A stretch of 64,000 nt of DNA from the NCBI GenBank assembly GCA_944323805.1, contig CALUTW010000008.1, forward strand, positions 43,370 to 107,369. The letters run 5' to 3'. Source of the DNA: an uncultured Bacteroidales bacterium. Its GTDB lineage: Bacteria; Bacteroidota; Bacteroidia; Bacteroidales; UBA932. How positions within the stretch are numbered: position 1 is the stretch's first letter; each line of letters begins with the position of its first letter. This document shows positions 52,328 through 62,992 of this stretch, piece after piece. Below the pieces are notes generated by a model. That model saw only the letters and a list, made by a program, of their open reading frames with translations. It was not told the origin of the DNA and did no database searches. A program made the position numbers and the translations under genes.

Positions 52328-53200
52328 TTATTTCCCCGACTTCTCATACAGGGCAAACAGGGCCGACCCGCTTCCCGACATCGATGCATAGACCGCCCCG
52401 GAGTCATACAGGGATTGCTTGACTGATGCAAGTATCGGGTACCTGCCAAAGACGGTCTTCTCGAAATCATTGACCAGCAACTTCTTCCATTCGCACACAG
52501 GGGCAGCAAGGGCCTCCCTGAGAGGTAATTCTGGCACATGCGGAACAATCCCCCTGTATGCATCGGCTGTCGGGACAGATATGCCGTCAGGAGCGACTAT
52601 CTTCAGTTCAAGGCCATCAAGGGCAGGAATATCGAAATCAGAAAGGATATCTCCTCTCCCCTCTCCGAACATGGGGCGCCCATAGATGAAAAATGCACAG
52701 TCGCTGCCGAGCCTGGCAGCATATGCTGCCATCGCGCTTTCATCGAGACCAAGTGAAAAAAGCCTGTCCAGCTCCCGTATGGTAAATGCGGCATCGGCCG
52801 AACCTCCTCCAAGGCCGGCCCCGACCGGGGAAAGCTTCTCGAGGAAAATCTTTACCGGAGGAAGCCCGAAATCACTGTCAAGAAGAAAATATGCCTTTGC
52901 ACAGAGGTCTTCAAGCGGATTCCAGTCAATCCCTTCTTTCCTGGCTATTGTAATCATCAGCTTGCCGTCCTCCGACACGGCCTGCACAAGACGTGTATCC
53001 CCGTCAGAATGAGCATCTCCCCCATACCGGGAGAAAAGAGAGGCTGAAGTACGGCTCCAGTCATCCCCGTCTATTATTTCCAGGACATCATGATACTCAT
53101 CCGAAGGGACAAAAAGTGTCTCGAGGTCATGATATCCGTCAGACCGCTTTCTCAATACATTCAATCCGAGATTGACCTTGACACAGGGGTATACCGTCAT
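52328..53200 (-). CDS. ispE: 4-diphosphocytidyl-2-C-methyl-D-erythritol kinase
   Basis: A 290-residue GHMP kinase: CVKVNLGLNVLRKRSDGYHDLETLF at the N-terminus, ATP loop SPVGAGLGGGSADAAF, and the C-terminal GSGSALFAL. It phosphorylates CDP-ME in the MEP isoprenoid pathway. It follows sufD by 37 bases and may be cotranscribed with the suf genes; the MEP pathway uses Fe-S enzymes IspG/IspH, which makes the pairing plausible. Confidence 0.95.
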   Translation of the reverse strand: MTVYPCVKVNLGLNVLRKRSDGYHDLETLFVPSDEYHDVLEIIDGDDWSRTSASLFSRYGGDAHSDGDTRLVQAVSEDGKLMITIARKEGIDWNPLEDLCAKAYFLLDSDFGLPPVKIFLEKLSPVGAGLGGGSADAAFTIRELDRLFSLGLDESAMAAYAARLGSDCAFFIYGRPMFGEGRGDILSDFDIPALDGLELKIVAPDGISVPTADAYRGIVPHVPELPLREALAAPVCEWKKLLVNDFEKTVFGRYPILASVKQSLYDSGAVYASMSGSGSALFALYEKSGK

Positions 53201-53237
53201 ATCTTGCCGTATTACAGATAAATACTTTGAAGGCTGC

Positions 53238-53921
53238 CTACAGGCGCCTTATCGCCTTTTCCGTCTCTGATTCGACCTCTTCCCTGAGGGCAGGCTCAGG
53301 AATATGCCCGAACACCGGAGAGACAAATGACAACATCTGCAGAACCCTTGCCTCCTTGAGGGAAATACCTCTTGAACGCATATAGAACTGCTCCTCCTCA
53401 TTCAGCCTGCCGATAGTCGCGCCGTGGGAGCACTTTACATCATCGGCATATATCTCCAGCTGCGGCTTCGTATCCACCCTGGCGGTATCAGTGAGCAGAA
53501 GATTGTGGTTCTCCTGATAAGCCTCCGTCTTCTGGGCATCCTTGCTGACAATGATTTTCCCGTAGAAATCAACTCTTGACGAGCCTCCGGCAATACCCTT
53601 GAACAGCTGCCTGGACGAACAGTGCGGCACCTTATGGTTCATATCCACGCATATCCTCACATTCTCCTCATCAGGACAGAGATAGATTCCCTGCACGGAA
53701 CATTCGGCACCGGGACCTTCCATATCCACGGTAAGATGGATATCACAGCTGACTCCGGGCATTACGATTACCGTGATATCTGCCTTAGAGCCTGCACCCA
53801 TTACAAGATGCCCGACAGGCAGGGAAGTCTCCGATGCCTCACGCAGCATGAACAGCTTCCGGAGGCTGTCGCCAGGGGCCAGCGTTATGACTCTGTTTCC
53901 TTCCATACAAGCCTCCTGCAT
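53238..53921 (-). CDS. sufD: SufD-like Fe-S assembly protein, short form
   Basis: A 227-residue protein matching only the C-terminal half of classical SufD: the right-handed beta helix (MGAGSKADITVIVMP, SCDIHLTVDMEG) and the hallmark QLEIYADDVKCSHGATIG, followed by YMRSRGISLKEARVLQMLSFVSPV. Full SufD is about 430 residues; the N-terminal helical part is absent here, and no frameshifted remainder was found upstream. The start overlaps the sufC stop (TGATG), so translation is coupled. It should pair with SufB. Confidence 0.88.
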   Translation of the reverse strand: MQEACMEGNRVITLAPGDSLRKLFMLREASETSLPVGHLVMGAGSKADITVIVMPGVSCDIHLTVDMEGPGAECSVQGIYLCPDEENVRICVDMNHKVPHCSSRQLFKGIAGGSSRVDFYGKIIVSKDAQKTEAYQENHNLLLTDTARVDTKPQLEIYADDVKCSHGATIGRLNEEEQFYMRSRGISLKEARVLQMLSFVSPVFGHIPEPALREEVESETEKAIRRL

Positions 53922-54670
53922 CAGTTTATGGAATCATATCCCTTCTCCTCTATCTCAGCTACGAGCTCCTTTCCGGCAGACCTGACAATCCTGCCATCCT
54001 TGAGGACATGCACTGCATCGGGAACGATATAGTCAAGGAGCCGCTGGTAATGTGTAATCACAATCGCGGATTTCTCCGGCGTATGGAGTGCATTCACTCC
54101 GTTGGCTACAATCCTGAGTGCGTCCACATCGAGACCGCTGTCTGTCTCGTCGAGGATTGAAAGCGCCGGATCAAGCATGGCCATCTGGAAAATCTCATTG
54201 CGCTTCTTCTCTCCTCCGGAGAATCCCACATTGACTTCCCTCTTCGAGAATTCAGGCTTCATCTGTACAAAGGCCATCTTCTCCCTCATCATTTTCAGGA
54301 AATCCCCGGCCTTGAGAGGTTCGAGACCTTTCGCCTCACGGTGGGCATTTACCGCAGTCTTCATGAAATTCGTGATGGACACTCCCGGTATCTCCACAGG
54401 ATACTGGAAAGACAGGAAAATCCCGGCCCAGGACCTCTCCTCAGGAGACATCGCGAGCAGGTCCTTGCCCATAAAGGTTACCGACCCGCCTGTAACGGTA
54501 TAGTTTTCCCGCCCGGCAAGCACGGCTGACAATGTGCTTTTACCGGCTCCGTTCGGGCCCATAATGGCATGTATCTCCCCTTTCCGTATCACAAGGTCGA
54601 CCCCCTTGAGAATCTCCTTGTCATCGATTGAAGCCCGCAGACCTTTTATTTCAAGCAATATATCACTCAT
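53921..54670 (-). CDS. sufC: Fe-S cluster assembly ATPase SufC
   Basis: A 249-residue ABC-type ATPase: Walker A GPNGAGKST, GIFLSFQYPVEIPGVSITNF (a SufC hallmark), signature FSGGEKKRNEI and Walker B LSILDETDSGLDVDALRIV. It energises the SufBCD scaffold. The ATG at 54670 (MSDILLEIKGL) is used. Confidence 0.96.
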   Translation of the reverse strand: MSDILLEIKGLRASIDDKEILKGVDLVIRKGEIHAIMGPNGAGKSTLSAVLAGRENYTVTGGSVTFMGKDLLAMSPEERSWAGIFLSFQYPVEIPGVSITNFMKTAVNAHREAKGLEPLKAGDFLKMMREKMAFVQMKPEFSKREVNVGFSGGEKKRNEIFQMAMLDPALSILDETDSGLDVDALRIVANGVNALHTPEKSAIVITHYQRLLDYIVPDAVHVLKDGRIVRSAGKELVAEIEEKGYDSIN

Positions 54671-54726
54671 AATCAATATATAACATTCTGTTCAACATAA
54701 TCAGGACCCCGATATCCGCCTCCCCG

Positions 54727-55386
54727 TCAGGCATCCTTCCTGTAAAGCCTGTACCAGCTGTAAAGGGATGCGACCCCGTTAACCAGGTAAAGTCCGGACA
54801 CTATCGGCATGAATACATGGCCGACAGATATATGGAGCATCATCTGGGTCACGTTCACAAGCAGCCATGCCACCCAGCAGTCCCACTTCTTCAGTGCGGA
54901 AAGGAACTGTGCGACAAGGATGAGTACAGTCACGCATGCATCCAGGTACGGTATCGGGTCCGACGGGAACATCCCGACACACCACCTGTTGCCGAGCTGG
55001 CTCAGAAGCCATCCCCACAGCCAGGCGATAACCAGCACCGATACGACCGCAGCGACTCTCTGAGGCCATGTCAGCATCGAGACCCTAAGCGCCCCATGGT
55101 CCTCGGAACTCTCTTCGTTCCTGGCGGGATGCGTCCAGCGGTAATGCCCCAGTATGTTTATTGCCAATGATACGGGCTGCAGCAGCAGACTGGCGTACAG
55201 ATGCTTGTTCCAGAACATGAAGAACAGGGCAACAGTATAGAGATACCCCACCCAGAAATTGTATTTGCTGTTTCGGCCCGCAAGAAAGACACAGGTCAGT
55301 CCCAGCACGGAAGTGATCAGGTCAATCAGCAGTACGGGAGTATCCGCACCTATCGTAAACAATGAATAATTGAGAAATTCCTTCAT
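54727..55386 (-). CDS. PnuC-like nicotinamide riboside/vitamin transporter
   Basis: A 219-residue membrane protein with about seven helices and family landmarks (DLITSVLGLTCVFLAGRNSKYNFWVGYLYT, DACVTVLILVAQFLSALKKWDCWVAWLLVN). Members take up nicotinamide riboside or thiamine by facilitated diffusion and kinase trapping. It lies between sufB and sufC on the same strand, an unusual location, with gaps of 41 and 56 bases. Confidence 0.87.
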   Translation of the reverse strand: MKEFLNYSLFTIGADTPVLLIDLITSVLGLTCVFLAGRNSKYNFWVGYLYTVALFFMFWNKHLYASLLLQPVSLAINILGHYRWTHPARNEESSEDHGALRVSMLTWPQRVAAVVSVLVIAWLWGWLLSQLGNRWCVGMFPSDPIPYLDACVTVLILVAQFLSALKKWDCWVAWLLVNVTQMMLHISVGHVFMPIVSGLYLVNGVASLYSWYRLYRKDA

Positions 55387-55427
55387 ATCTGTATCCTGTA
55401 TGAGCCTTCATGCACGGAGACTGCCTG

Positions 55428-56873
55428 CTATCCAACTGCCCCTTCGAGAGAGACCTGCAGCAGTTTCTGGGCCTCTACGGCAAACTCCATAGGCAGCTTG
55501 GAAAGCACCTCGCGTGCATATCCGTTGACAATCAGCCCTACCGCCTCCTCAGGTCCGATTCCGCGCTGGTTGCAGTAGAACAGCTGGTCTTCGCTTATCT
55601 TTGATGTTGTGGCCTCATGCTCGACCACAGCTGTCATGTTCGCATTCTGTATATCCGGGAATGTATGGGCACCGCATCTGTCCCCGATAAGCAGGCTGTC
55701 GCACTGGGAATAGTTGCGGGCATTGTCGGCCCCCGGTAGCATTTTAACAAGCCCCCTGTAGCTGTTCTGGCTGTGCCCTGCCGATATGCCTTTGCTGATG
55801 ATGCGGCTGCGTGTATTCCTGCCGACATGTATCATCTTGGTGCCCGTATCGGCCTGCTGCCAGTTGTTGGTCACTGCCACAGAATAGAACTCGGACGACG
55901 AATTGTCCCCCTTGAGTATCGTGCTCGGATATTTCCACGTGATTGCAGAACCTGTTTCCACCTGGGTCCACGACAAGTGGCTGCCGCTACCCTTGCATAT
56001 TCCCCTCTTGGTCACGAAATTGAAGATTCCACCCTTGCCTTCGGCATCTCCCGGATACCAGTTCTGCACTGTCGAATACTTCACTTCCGCATCCTTTTCC
56101 ACCACTATTTCCACTACGGCCGCATGCAGCTGGTTCTCGTCGCGCATAGGCGCCGTACACCCTTCCATATAGCTGACATATGATCCCTCGTCGGCGACAA
56201 TCAGGGTCCTTTCAAACTGCCCGGTACCTCTGGCGTTGATCCTGAAATAGCTTGAAAGCTCCATAGGGCAACGCACGCCTTTCGGGATATAGCAGAAAGA
56301 CCCGTCACTGAATACCGCGGAATTGAGCGCAGCATAGAAATTATCTCCGACAGGCACTACCGATGCAAGGTATCTGCGCACGAGGTCCGGATGCTCCCTG
56401 ACAGCCTCGGAAAATGAGCAGAAGATTATACCCTTGTCCGCAAGAGCCTTCCTGAAAGTCGTGGCGACCGACACCGAATCAAACACGGCATCGACGGCAA
56501 CTCCTGCAAGAGCGGCACGTTCGTTCAGCGGGATTCCCAGCTTGTCGAATGTCTTTTCAAGTTCCGGGTCGATTTCCTTGGGCCTGTCGCTGTCCTTTTT
56601 CGGGGCAGCATAATAAATTATGTCCTGGAAATCAATCTCCGGTATCTGGAGATGGGCCCATGCCGGCATCTTCATCTTCTGCCAGCGCCTGAAGGCATCC
56701 AGCCGGAAGTCGAGCAGCCATTCCGGCTCGTCCTTCTTTGCGGATATCAGCCTTATTATGTCCTCGTTCAATCCCTTAGGGATGAATTCCTGCTCTACGT
56801 CAGTGACAAAACCGTGCTCGTACTCCTGGCTGGCTATATCCTGCAATATATCTTTTTCTGTCCTCTCGTCCAT
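55428..56873 (-). CDS. sufB: Fe-S cluster assembly protein SufB
   Basis: A 481-residue scaffold protein: [21 protein letters not shown] at the N-terminus, [34 protein letters not shown] and the C-terminal [20 protein letters not shown]. It accepts sulfur and builds Fe-S clusters with SufC and SufD. It is the first gene of the suf set; -7 box TATATTTG at 56949-56956 precedes it. SufE/SufS are not in the window. The ATG at 56873 gives the conserved MDERTEKD start. Confidence 0.96.
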   Translation of the reverse strand: MDERTEKDILQDIASQEYEHGFVTDVEQEFIPKGLNEDIIRLISAKKDEPEWLLDFRLDAFRRWQKMKMPAWAHLQIPEIDFQDIIYYAAPKKDSDRPKEIDPELEKTFDKLGIPLNERAALAGVAVDAVFDSVSVATTFRKALADKGIIFCSFSEAVREHPDLVRRYLASVVPVGDNFYAALNSAVFSDGSFCYIPKGVRCPMELSSYFRINARGTGQFERTLIVADEGSYVSYMEGCTAPMRDENQLHAAVVEIVVEKDAEVKYSTVQNWYPGDAEGKGGIFNFVTKRGICKGSGSHLSWTQVETGSAITWKYPSTILKGDNSSSEFYSVAVTNNWQQADTGTKMIHVGRNTRSRIISKGISAGHSQNSYRGLVKMLPGADNARNYSQCDSLLIGDRCGAHTFPDIQNANMTAVVEHEATTSKISEDQLFYCNQRGIGPEEAVGLIVNGYAREVLSKLPMEFAVEAQKLLQVSLEGAVG

Positions 56874-56948
56874 ACATACTGCTTTTGTCAGGCGGATGCA
56901 GCTTGCCGCCAATCCGGCTGTCCGGCTGCATCTTACCGCCGGAATCTG

Positions 56949-56956
56949 CAAATATA
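56949..56956 (-). promoter_or_regulatory. sufB promoter -7 box
   Basis: TATATTTG on the minus strand, about 75 bases before the sufB start. Confidence 0.65.
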
Positions 56957-57073
56957 GCAATATATTTCCATAATTCAGCCCTGCCGCTCCGTGATACAAT
57001 ATCCGGAATGACAGGGCTGTACCATATGAAGTCCCGCGGATGCCGCAAAAGGGCGGTCTCCGGGACAGATGCG

Positions 57074-59272
57074 TCAGTGAATCCAGACGGTAAGTCCGGC
57101 CATGACAATCGATACCATGCTCATAAGCTTGACAAGGATATTAAGGGATGGTCCGGACGTATCCTTGAACGGGTCTCCGACAGTGTCTCCCACGACCGTA
57201 GCCTTATGGCATTCTGAGTTCTTCCCTCCGAGATTCCCCTCTTCCACATATTTCTTGGCATTGTCCCATGCTCCACCGGAATTGGCCATGAATATGGCGA
57301 GAACAAAGCCGGACCCGAGCCCGCCGATAAGCAGGCCCATGACACCTGCAACACCGAGGACAAGTCCCACCACGACAGGGACAATGATAGCTATAAGGGA
57401 CGGCAGCAGCATCTCATGCTGGGCGCCCTTTGTCGAAATCTCGACACATCTGGCATAATCGGGCACCGCTTCCCTGGTAAGGATACCCTTTATCTCGCGG
57501 AACTGGCGACGCACCTCCTCGACCATCTTCTGCGCGGCACGGCCTACTGCATTCATTGTAAGGCCGCAGAAAAGGAACGACATCATTGCCCCGATGAAGA
57601 CACCGACAAGGACAGACGGATTCATCAGATCCACATGATAATGCGCCATCAGGTCTGGTATGGTGGCTGAGGCGGCATCTACCAATGTCCCGGCGGCACC
57701 GGTTATCTGTTCCCCTGCCCGGTCAAGCGCAATCTTTATCTCTTCCATATATGAGGCGAGAAGCGCAAGGGCGGTAAGTGCAGCCGAACCGATTGCGAAT
57801 CCCTTTCCGGTAGCGGCCGTAGTATTCCCGAGAGCATCGAGGATATCGGTCCTGCGCCGTACTTCAGGGTCCAGTTCACTCATCTGTGCATTTCCTCCCG
57901 CATTGTCGGCTATAGGGCCGTAGGCATCTGTAGCAAGAGTGATTCCGAGTGTGGACAGCATGCCGACCGCCGCAATGCCTATGCCGTAAAGCCCGATGCT
58001 GAGATTCTGGGCCGAAAGCATGTTCGCCATGTCAAAGTTAATGGCACAGAGGTAGGACAGGAGAATGGCCACAGCGATGGTAATGACCGGTATCGCCGTA
58101 GAGATCATGCCGAGGCCGACCCCGGATATGATTACGGTCGCAGGCCCTGTCTTGGAGCTTTCCGCAAGCTTCTGCGTAGGCTTGTATGAATGCGAAGTGT
58201 AGTACTCCGTCGACTGTCCTATGATGACTCCGGCAAGCAGGCCGACTATCACTGAAAACGAGATGCCGAGCCAGTTGTCAATCTTCAGGAGCCAGAGCAC
58301 CGCGAATGTGGCGACGGCAATCAGCACAGCACTGAGGTTTGTGCCGAAGCCGAGAGACTTGAGCAGCTGGCTCATGCCTGCACCCTCCTTCGTCCTGACT
58401 GTATATATCCCGATGATGGAAAGTGCGACACCGACCGCAGCTATTATCATAGGGGCAAATACCGCCCTGAGCTGCATGTCTTCCCCGAACCCGTAGAAAG
58501 CGGAAGCCCCCAGGGCCGCAGCGGCAAGAATCGACCCGCAGTATGATTCATACAGGTCGGCCCCCATCCCTGCTACATCGCCCACATTATCTCCGACATT
58601 GTCTGCAATAGTGGCCGGATTACGCGGGTCATCCTCAGGAATGCCGGCCTCAACCTTTCCTACAAGGTCTGCCCCCACATCAGCAGCCTTTGTATATATT
58701 CCTCCGCCGACACGTGCGAACAGGGCCTGGGTCGAGGCGCCCATTCCGAAAGTCAGCATGGTCGTAGTGATCGTGACAAGTTTCTGCGGGCCGGTGGCAT
58801 CGATGAACTGGTCGAGTACGATATACCACAGGGATATATCCAGAAGCCCAAGACCTACAACGGTAAGTCCCATGACCGCGCCTGAACGGAAGGCCAGCTT
58901 CAATCCCGAATCCAATGAACGCATGGCGGCATTTGCCGTCCTTGCAGAGGCATAGGTCGCGGTTTTCATCCCGATAAAACCTGCAAGTCCCGAGAAGAAC
59001 CCTCCTGTCAGGAATGCGAACGGCACCCATGGATTCTGCACATTGAATCCGTATGCAAGTACCGCAAAGAATACGGCAAGCACCACGAAGACAATCGTAA
59101 CGACCTTGTACTGCTGTTTAAGATAGGCCATAGCCCCCTTCCTGACATACAGGGCAATCTCTTTCATTGTGGCCGAGCCCTCGCTCTCCTTCATCATCTG
59201 CCGGAAGAAAAGCCAGGCAAAGAACAATGCCGCCACGGCAGCGGCAGGCACCAGATAGAAAAGGTTAGTCAT
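57074..59272 (-). CDS. hppA: Membrane-bound ion-translocating pyrophosphatase (K+-dependent type)
   Basis: A 732-residue protein with about 16 helices. The substrate site [20 protein letters not shown], the second acidic motif [15 protein letters not shown] and the C-terminal [14 protein letters not shown] are intact. [15 protein letters not shown] carries alanine at the position that is lysine in K+-independent enzymes, so this is the K+-dependent class. Such enzymes pump Na+ or both Na+ and H+ in Bacteroides relatives; the ion here is inferred. A TATCTTTA box lies at 59305-59312. Confidence 0.95.
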   Translation of the reverse strand: MTNLFYLVPAAAVAALFFAWLFFRQMMKESEGSATMKEIALYVRKGAMAYLKQQYKVVTIVFVVLAVFFAVLAYGFNVQNPWVPFAFLTGGFFSGLAGFIGMKTATYASARTANAAMRSLDSGLKLAFRSGAVMGLTVVGLGLLDISLWYIVLDQFIDATGPQKLVTITTTMLTFGMGASTQALFARVGGGIYTKAADVGADLVGKVEAGIPEDDPRNPATIADNVGDNVGDVAGMGADLYESYCGSILAAAALGASAFYGFGEDMQLRAVFAPMIIAAVGVALSIIGIYTVRTKEGAGMSQLLKSLGFGTNLSAVLIAVATFAVLWLLKIDNWLGISFSVIVGLLAGVIIGQSTEYYTSHSYKPTQKLAESSKTGPATVIISGVGLGMISTAIPVITIAVAILLSYLCAINFDMANMLSAQNLSIGLYGIGIAAVGMLSTLGITLATDAYGPIADNAGGNAQMSELDPEVRRRTDILDALGNTTAATGKGFAIGSAALTALALLASYMEEIKIALDRAGEQITGAAGTLVDAASATIPDLMAHYHVDLMNPSVLVGVFIGAMMSFLFCGLTMNAVGRAAQKMVEEVRRQFREIKGILTREAVPDYARCVEISTKGAQHEMLLPSLIAIIVPVVVGLVLGVAGVMGLLIGGLGSGFVLAIFMANSGGAWDNAKKYVEEGNLGGKNSECHKATVVGDTVGDPFKDTSGPSLNILVKLMSMVSIVMAGLTVWIH

Positions 59273-59352
59273 ATCTATACTTATTGGTTTATATTCAAAG
59301 CGCGTAAAGATAAGAATATAAATCTACACTCCGAAATTTTTATAGATGAAGA

Positions 59353-59391
59353 ATGGAGACCCGAAAGGTGTATTCCCCTTTGAGTCTCCAT
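59353..59391 (-). terminator. Terminator after the GH20 gene
   Basis: ATGGAGAC pairs with GTCTCCAT; an inner CAAAGGGG/ACCTTTCG-type pairing extends the stem. It lies about 30 bases after the GH20 stop. Confidence 0.75.
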
Positions 59392-59420
59392 CCCGAAAAA
59401 ATCACTCTGACAAGGCCCTG

Positions 59421-61715
59421 TCAGTCCTCCTTGTGGAAGAACCACCCGTCCCCGAACGGCACCCTGCTGCCGTCTTCATCGACAAGAGCCAGGGTAACAC
59501 GTCCACCGTTATAGTCAAAATAACGGAGTTCAAACGGATGAAGCCCTGCAGACATGGCTGCCTGGCCGGTCTTTTCAATGAGGGTATGCTCGCCGTCATT
59601 GTCAATCACAAGACGCCCGTCAATACGGAGCAGGCTTCCGTCATTCGAAGCAAGGGCAAATGTATATATGCCGTCATGCGGAGCATTGAAATACCCCTTG
59701 AATATAATGCCTGTAGCCCTGCGGCCCTTGGCCACGTCAGGGAACTGCACCGTATCCACGACACATTTCCCGTCAGGCACGGCACCGGCAATGGCATCGC
59801 ACTTCGGGAAGCGTTTGAAATACCATTCGGTATGAAGCCCCGGCTTGACACCCTCGACCTCGACAGGCTCGGCATAGCCGCATTTATCATATGCTATCCT
59901 TACCCAGTCGCCAGTGCGGCCGTCAGCATGGAATGCCCTCACTGTCAGCACAGCATCGTCATAGAAAGTGATCGGGCCCGTATATACCGGGGATTCCGTG
60001 TCCGGGACACTGTCGTCAAGAGTATAGCGGAGTATAGCTGACGGCAGCGGACATGTGACAGTCGAAGATATGGAATCCGTGAACACGCAGAACTCGTGGA
60101 AATTCTCAAGTGTAGGTATACGGTAGTTTATACCCTGGGCGTCAAGTCTCTCGCAATAGCGGTACAGGCGCGGGATCATCGTCCTGTCGCTGACTGTCTC
60201 CGGAGGACACCAGCCTTTTTCGGCAACAATCAGCAGACGCGGATAGAACATGTACTCCACCCTCGACCATGACGGCACCCTTTCCGTCCATACATTGCCC
60301 TGGACTCCGAGAATCCGGCTCTTCTGTTCTGCAGAAAGCGAATCCGGCAGCATATCATAGTTGCTTGTACGGATAAGCGACCCGGAATCCTCTTCAAGAG
60401 AGAAATAGAACCATGACTGAGGACAGAGTATCACATCGCATCCGAGGGCAGTGGCATCCGGCACGGACTCAGGCATCCACGGTCTCCACCACATTATGGT
60501 CGTAGACGGGGTTACCTCTCCCTGAAGGAGCTCGTCCCATCCGATCATGCGCTTTCCGTTGGCCTCGAAGAAATCCTGCATGCGGTGTGTAAACCATGCC
60601 TGAAGGGCATGACCGTCAGCAAGCCCCTCTTCCTTCATGCGTGCCTGACACAGAGGGCAGCGGTTCCAGTTCTTCATATTGACTTCATCGCCTCCGATAT
60701 GCACATATTCATAAGGGAACAGCTCGAATACCTCCTTCCATACTTCCTCACAGAAGTCCAGGACATCATCCTTGCCGAGACACAGCGGAGAAGAGAATGC
60801 CTCCCCGGTCCATGTCTGAGGCTCGAAACATGTCAGTTCCGGATAATGCTCTATCGCCTGGAGGAAATGTCCCGGCATGTCAATCTCAGGAATCACGTCT
60901 ATTCCGCGTGCAGCGGCATAGGCAACAACCTCCCTGATGTCATCCTGTGTGTAGAAGCCTCCGTAAAGGGTACTGGAACCCTCCGTCCGCAGATATTTCT
61001 CCGGCAGAAGATAGTCCGGATTACGCTGTGCGGCTGCCCGCTCCAGACAAATATCGTCATGTTTGTTGAAACTCCTCCAGCCGCCTTTCTCCGTAAGGTC
61101 CGGATATCCCTTGATCTCGATGCGCCATCCCTGGTCATCGGTCAGATGCCAGTGGAACTTGTTGAGCTTGAGCTGGGCCATCTGGTCGAGCATCATGAAG
61201 ATTTCCTCCTTGTCGAAGAAATGCCTGCTGACATCGAGCATTACACCCCTCCAGCCGAACACCGGCTTGTCCTCAATCCTGACACAAGGTATTTCAGGGC
61301 CGCTCACGGCTTCTGCAGGAAGCAGCTGCCTCAAAGTGGCGATTCCGTTGACAACGCCCCTGTCAGAGCCGCCGGAAATGCTGATTCCCGATTTCTTCAC
61401 TGAAAGGGCATACTCCTCTGGAGCCATTGACGGATCCGTTGAAAGCCGGACATATCCGGAGGCATCTTCCGTGACGGAAGTCTCCGCATATGGGGAAAGA
61501 GCCTCGGCAAGATATGCTGCCTGAGGGACAAGCCCCTCATCATCAGCCGATATGACAAGGCTTTCAGGGAGCTGGCAGGTGCCGGCATGCCATGATACAT
61601 GCAAAGGCTGCGGAATCAGCACCGGGAGCTCGTCGGCCGACGGACCTCCGCAGGCACACAATGCCAGTGCCGCAATAATTGCAGCACCGGCCTTTTCATT
61701 CATAAATCTCTTCAT
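59421..61715 (-). CDS. Beta-N-acetylhexosaminidase (GH20) with chitobiase-C and PA14-like domains
   Basis: A 764-residue surface or periplasmic lipoprotein (lipobox LCAC). An N-terminal GH20b-like domain (about 25-150) precedes the GH20 TIM barrel, with FHWHLTDDQGWRIEIKGYP and the catalytic HIGGDEV near residue 342. Then come a CHB_HEX_C-like domain (ILRYTLDDSVPDTESPVYTG) and a C-terminal PA14-like domain (GYFNAPHDGIYTFALASNDG). It removes terminal GlcNAc or GalNAc from glycans. It overlaps the upstream lipoprotein gene by 4 bases and is the last gene of the GH18-DUF1735-GH20 operon. Confidence 0.93.
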   Translation of the reverse strand: MKRFMNEKAGAAIIAALALCACGGPSADELPVLIPQPLHVSWHAGTCQLPESLVISADDEGLVPQAAYLAEALSPYAETSVTEDASGYVRLSTDPSMAPEEYALSVKKSGISISGGSDRGVVNGIATLRQLLPAEAVSGPEIPCVRIEDKPVFGWRGVMLDVSRHFFDKEEIFMMLDQMAQLKLNKFHWHLTDDQGWRIEIKGYPDLTEKGGWRSFNKHDDICLERAAAQRNPDYLLPEKYLRTEGSSTLYGGFYTQDDIREVVAYAAARGIDVIPEIDMPGHFLQAIEHYPELTCFEPQTWTGEAFSSPLCLGKDDVLDFCEEVWKEVFELFPYEYVHIGGDEVNMKNWNRCPLCQARMKEEGLADGHALQAWFTHRMQDFFEANGKRMIGWDELLQGEVTPSTTIMWWRPWMPESVPDATALGCDVILCPQSWFYFSLEEDSGSLIRTSNYDMLPDSLSAEQKSRILGVQGNVWTERVPSWSRVEYMFYPRLLIVAEKGWCPPETVSDRTMIPRLYRYCERLDAQGINYRIPTLENFHEFCVFTDSISSTVTCPLPSAILRYTLDDSVPDTESPVYTGPITFYDDAVLTVRAFHADGRTGDWVRIAYDKCGYAEPVEVEGVKPGLHTEWYFKRFPKCDAIAGAVPDGKCVVDTVQFPDVAKGRRATGIIFKGYFNAPHDGIYTFALASNDGSLLRIDGRLVIDNDGEHTLIEKTGQAAMSAGLHPFELRYFDYNGGRVTLALVDEDGSRVPFGDGWFFHKED

Positions 61716-62980
61716 CGGTCATTCATGTTTGTGTAATCCTGGACCCATTCAAGGCCTGTCGCATCTCCGTAATTTACCTTCCAGTTGTTAAGGGACAGGT
61801 CTCCGGCATCCGAATACTCGCACCGGCCTTCGTGCCCGTTACCTGTTGCATCGGCAAAAGTACAGCCCTTGCCTTCGTCCATTCTCCAGTAGCCGACCAG
61901 ACCTTCGCTTGCAGGGTCGACACTTGTCATGTTGTTGACCAGCTGGCTTGCAGAGCGGGCGACATTCCAGAGGCGCACTTCCCTGAAGGAGATTTTCGCA
62001 GCATCAGGGTCGACACCGAAGTTCGCAGGCTGAGGAAGCAATGAGAAGTAGCTGAACTTAAGCGGCGGATTTGCCGGAGTCGCACTCTTCGAGCCGGCTT
62101 CCGTCCCGTCGATGTACAGACGTGTCACGGACCCGTCAAAAGTTATTGCGACATGCTGCCATACTCCTGCCTGATTCCTGATTGTAGAATTGACTCCCGG
62201 CCTTGCAATGGTCATCATCAGAAGCCTGTTATTCGGCCATTCACTGTTAAAGGTCTCGAACCTGAGCGCCATCCTGTTTGCAAGAGCACCATTATCCAGG
62301 GCAGCTATCATGAACGGATTGGCGAACTCGCTGAATTTATACACATACATCATGAACTCGAATGTATACTGGTTGAACTCTACATTCTCCCCTACATCGA
62401 ACATTACACGGTTGAGCTTCTGCGTCTCGATCGTCTCCGCATATTCGGAATTGAAGACAGGGACAGGCATTATGCGGCTCCAGCTGCAGACAAGCACGAA
62501 TTCGGACTTGCTCTCCATTACCATCATGTCCCCTCCCGTACAGCGGAGTCTTACCGGGATGGCATATGTCACTCCGGACTCCTTCATCTCGTCATTATAC
62601 GACATCTTCACCTGTACCGGAGAAGCCGACACCTGGTCCACAGCAATCTCTACCGTCTTCTCCGAGAAGCCGTATGCAGATTCAGGCATATTGATATAGG
62701 ATGTCCCGTTCAGTTCATTATAGCGTGTCAGCACCTCCGGGTCGACCTCGAATGTGAACGACAGGTCGGACGCTGCCTTGCTGCCCAGACGCGCTGTCAG
62801 CGTGGTCTGTGCCACCTCATCATTCGCAATATTCAGGATTACACTTGAAGCATTGTATGCCTCGGCAATATAGGCCGCATTCTCTATCGGCTTCAGCTTG
62901 GCATCATTGCATCCGGAGACCGCGAATATGGCCCCGGCCGGAATGAATGCCAGACAAAAATATTTGAATATCCTTTTCAT
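61712..62980 (-). CDS. DUF1735/LamG surface lipoprotein, probable glycan-binding protein
   Basis: A 422-residue lipoprotein (signal to SGC). A DUF1735 domain (about 30-165; FTFEVDPEVLTRYNELNGTS) is followed by a LamG/concanavalin-like domain (about 190-400; NQAGVWQHVAITFDGSVTRLYIDG and FSYFSLLPQPA). Such proteins sit in Sus-like loci and bind glycans or glycoproteins at the cell surface. It stands between GH18 and GH20, 12 bases from the first and overlapping the second. Confidence 0.88.
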   Translation of the reverse strand: MKRIFKYFCLAFIPAGAIFAVSGCNDAKLKPIENAAYIAEAYNASSVILNIANDEVAQTTLTARLGSKAASDLSFTFEVDPEVLTRYNELNGTSYINMPESAYGFSEKTVEIAVDQVSASPVQVKMSYNDEMKESGVTYAIPVRLRCTGGDMMVMESKSEFVLVCSWSRIMPVPVFNSEYAETIETQKLNRVMFDVGENVEFNQYTFEFMMYVYKFSEFANPFMIAALDNGALANRMALRFETFNSEWPNNRLLMMTIARPGVNSTIRNQAGVWQHVAITFDGSVTRLYIDGTEAGSKSATPANPPLKFSYFSLLPQPANFGVDPDAAKISFREVRLWNVARSASQLVNNMTSVDPASEGLVGYWRMDEGKGCTFADATGNGHEGRCEYSDAGDLSLNNWKVNYGDATGLEWVQDYTNMNDR

Positions 62981-62992
62981 ATCCGTTTCCTC

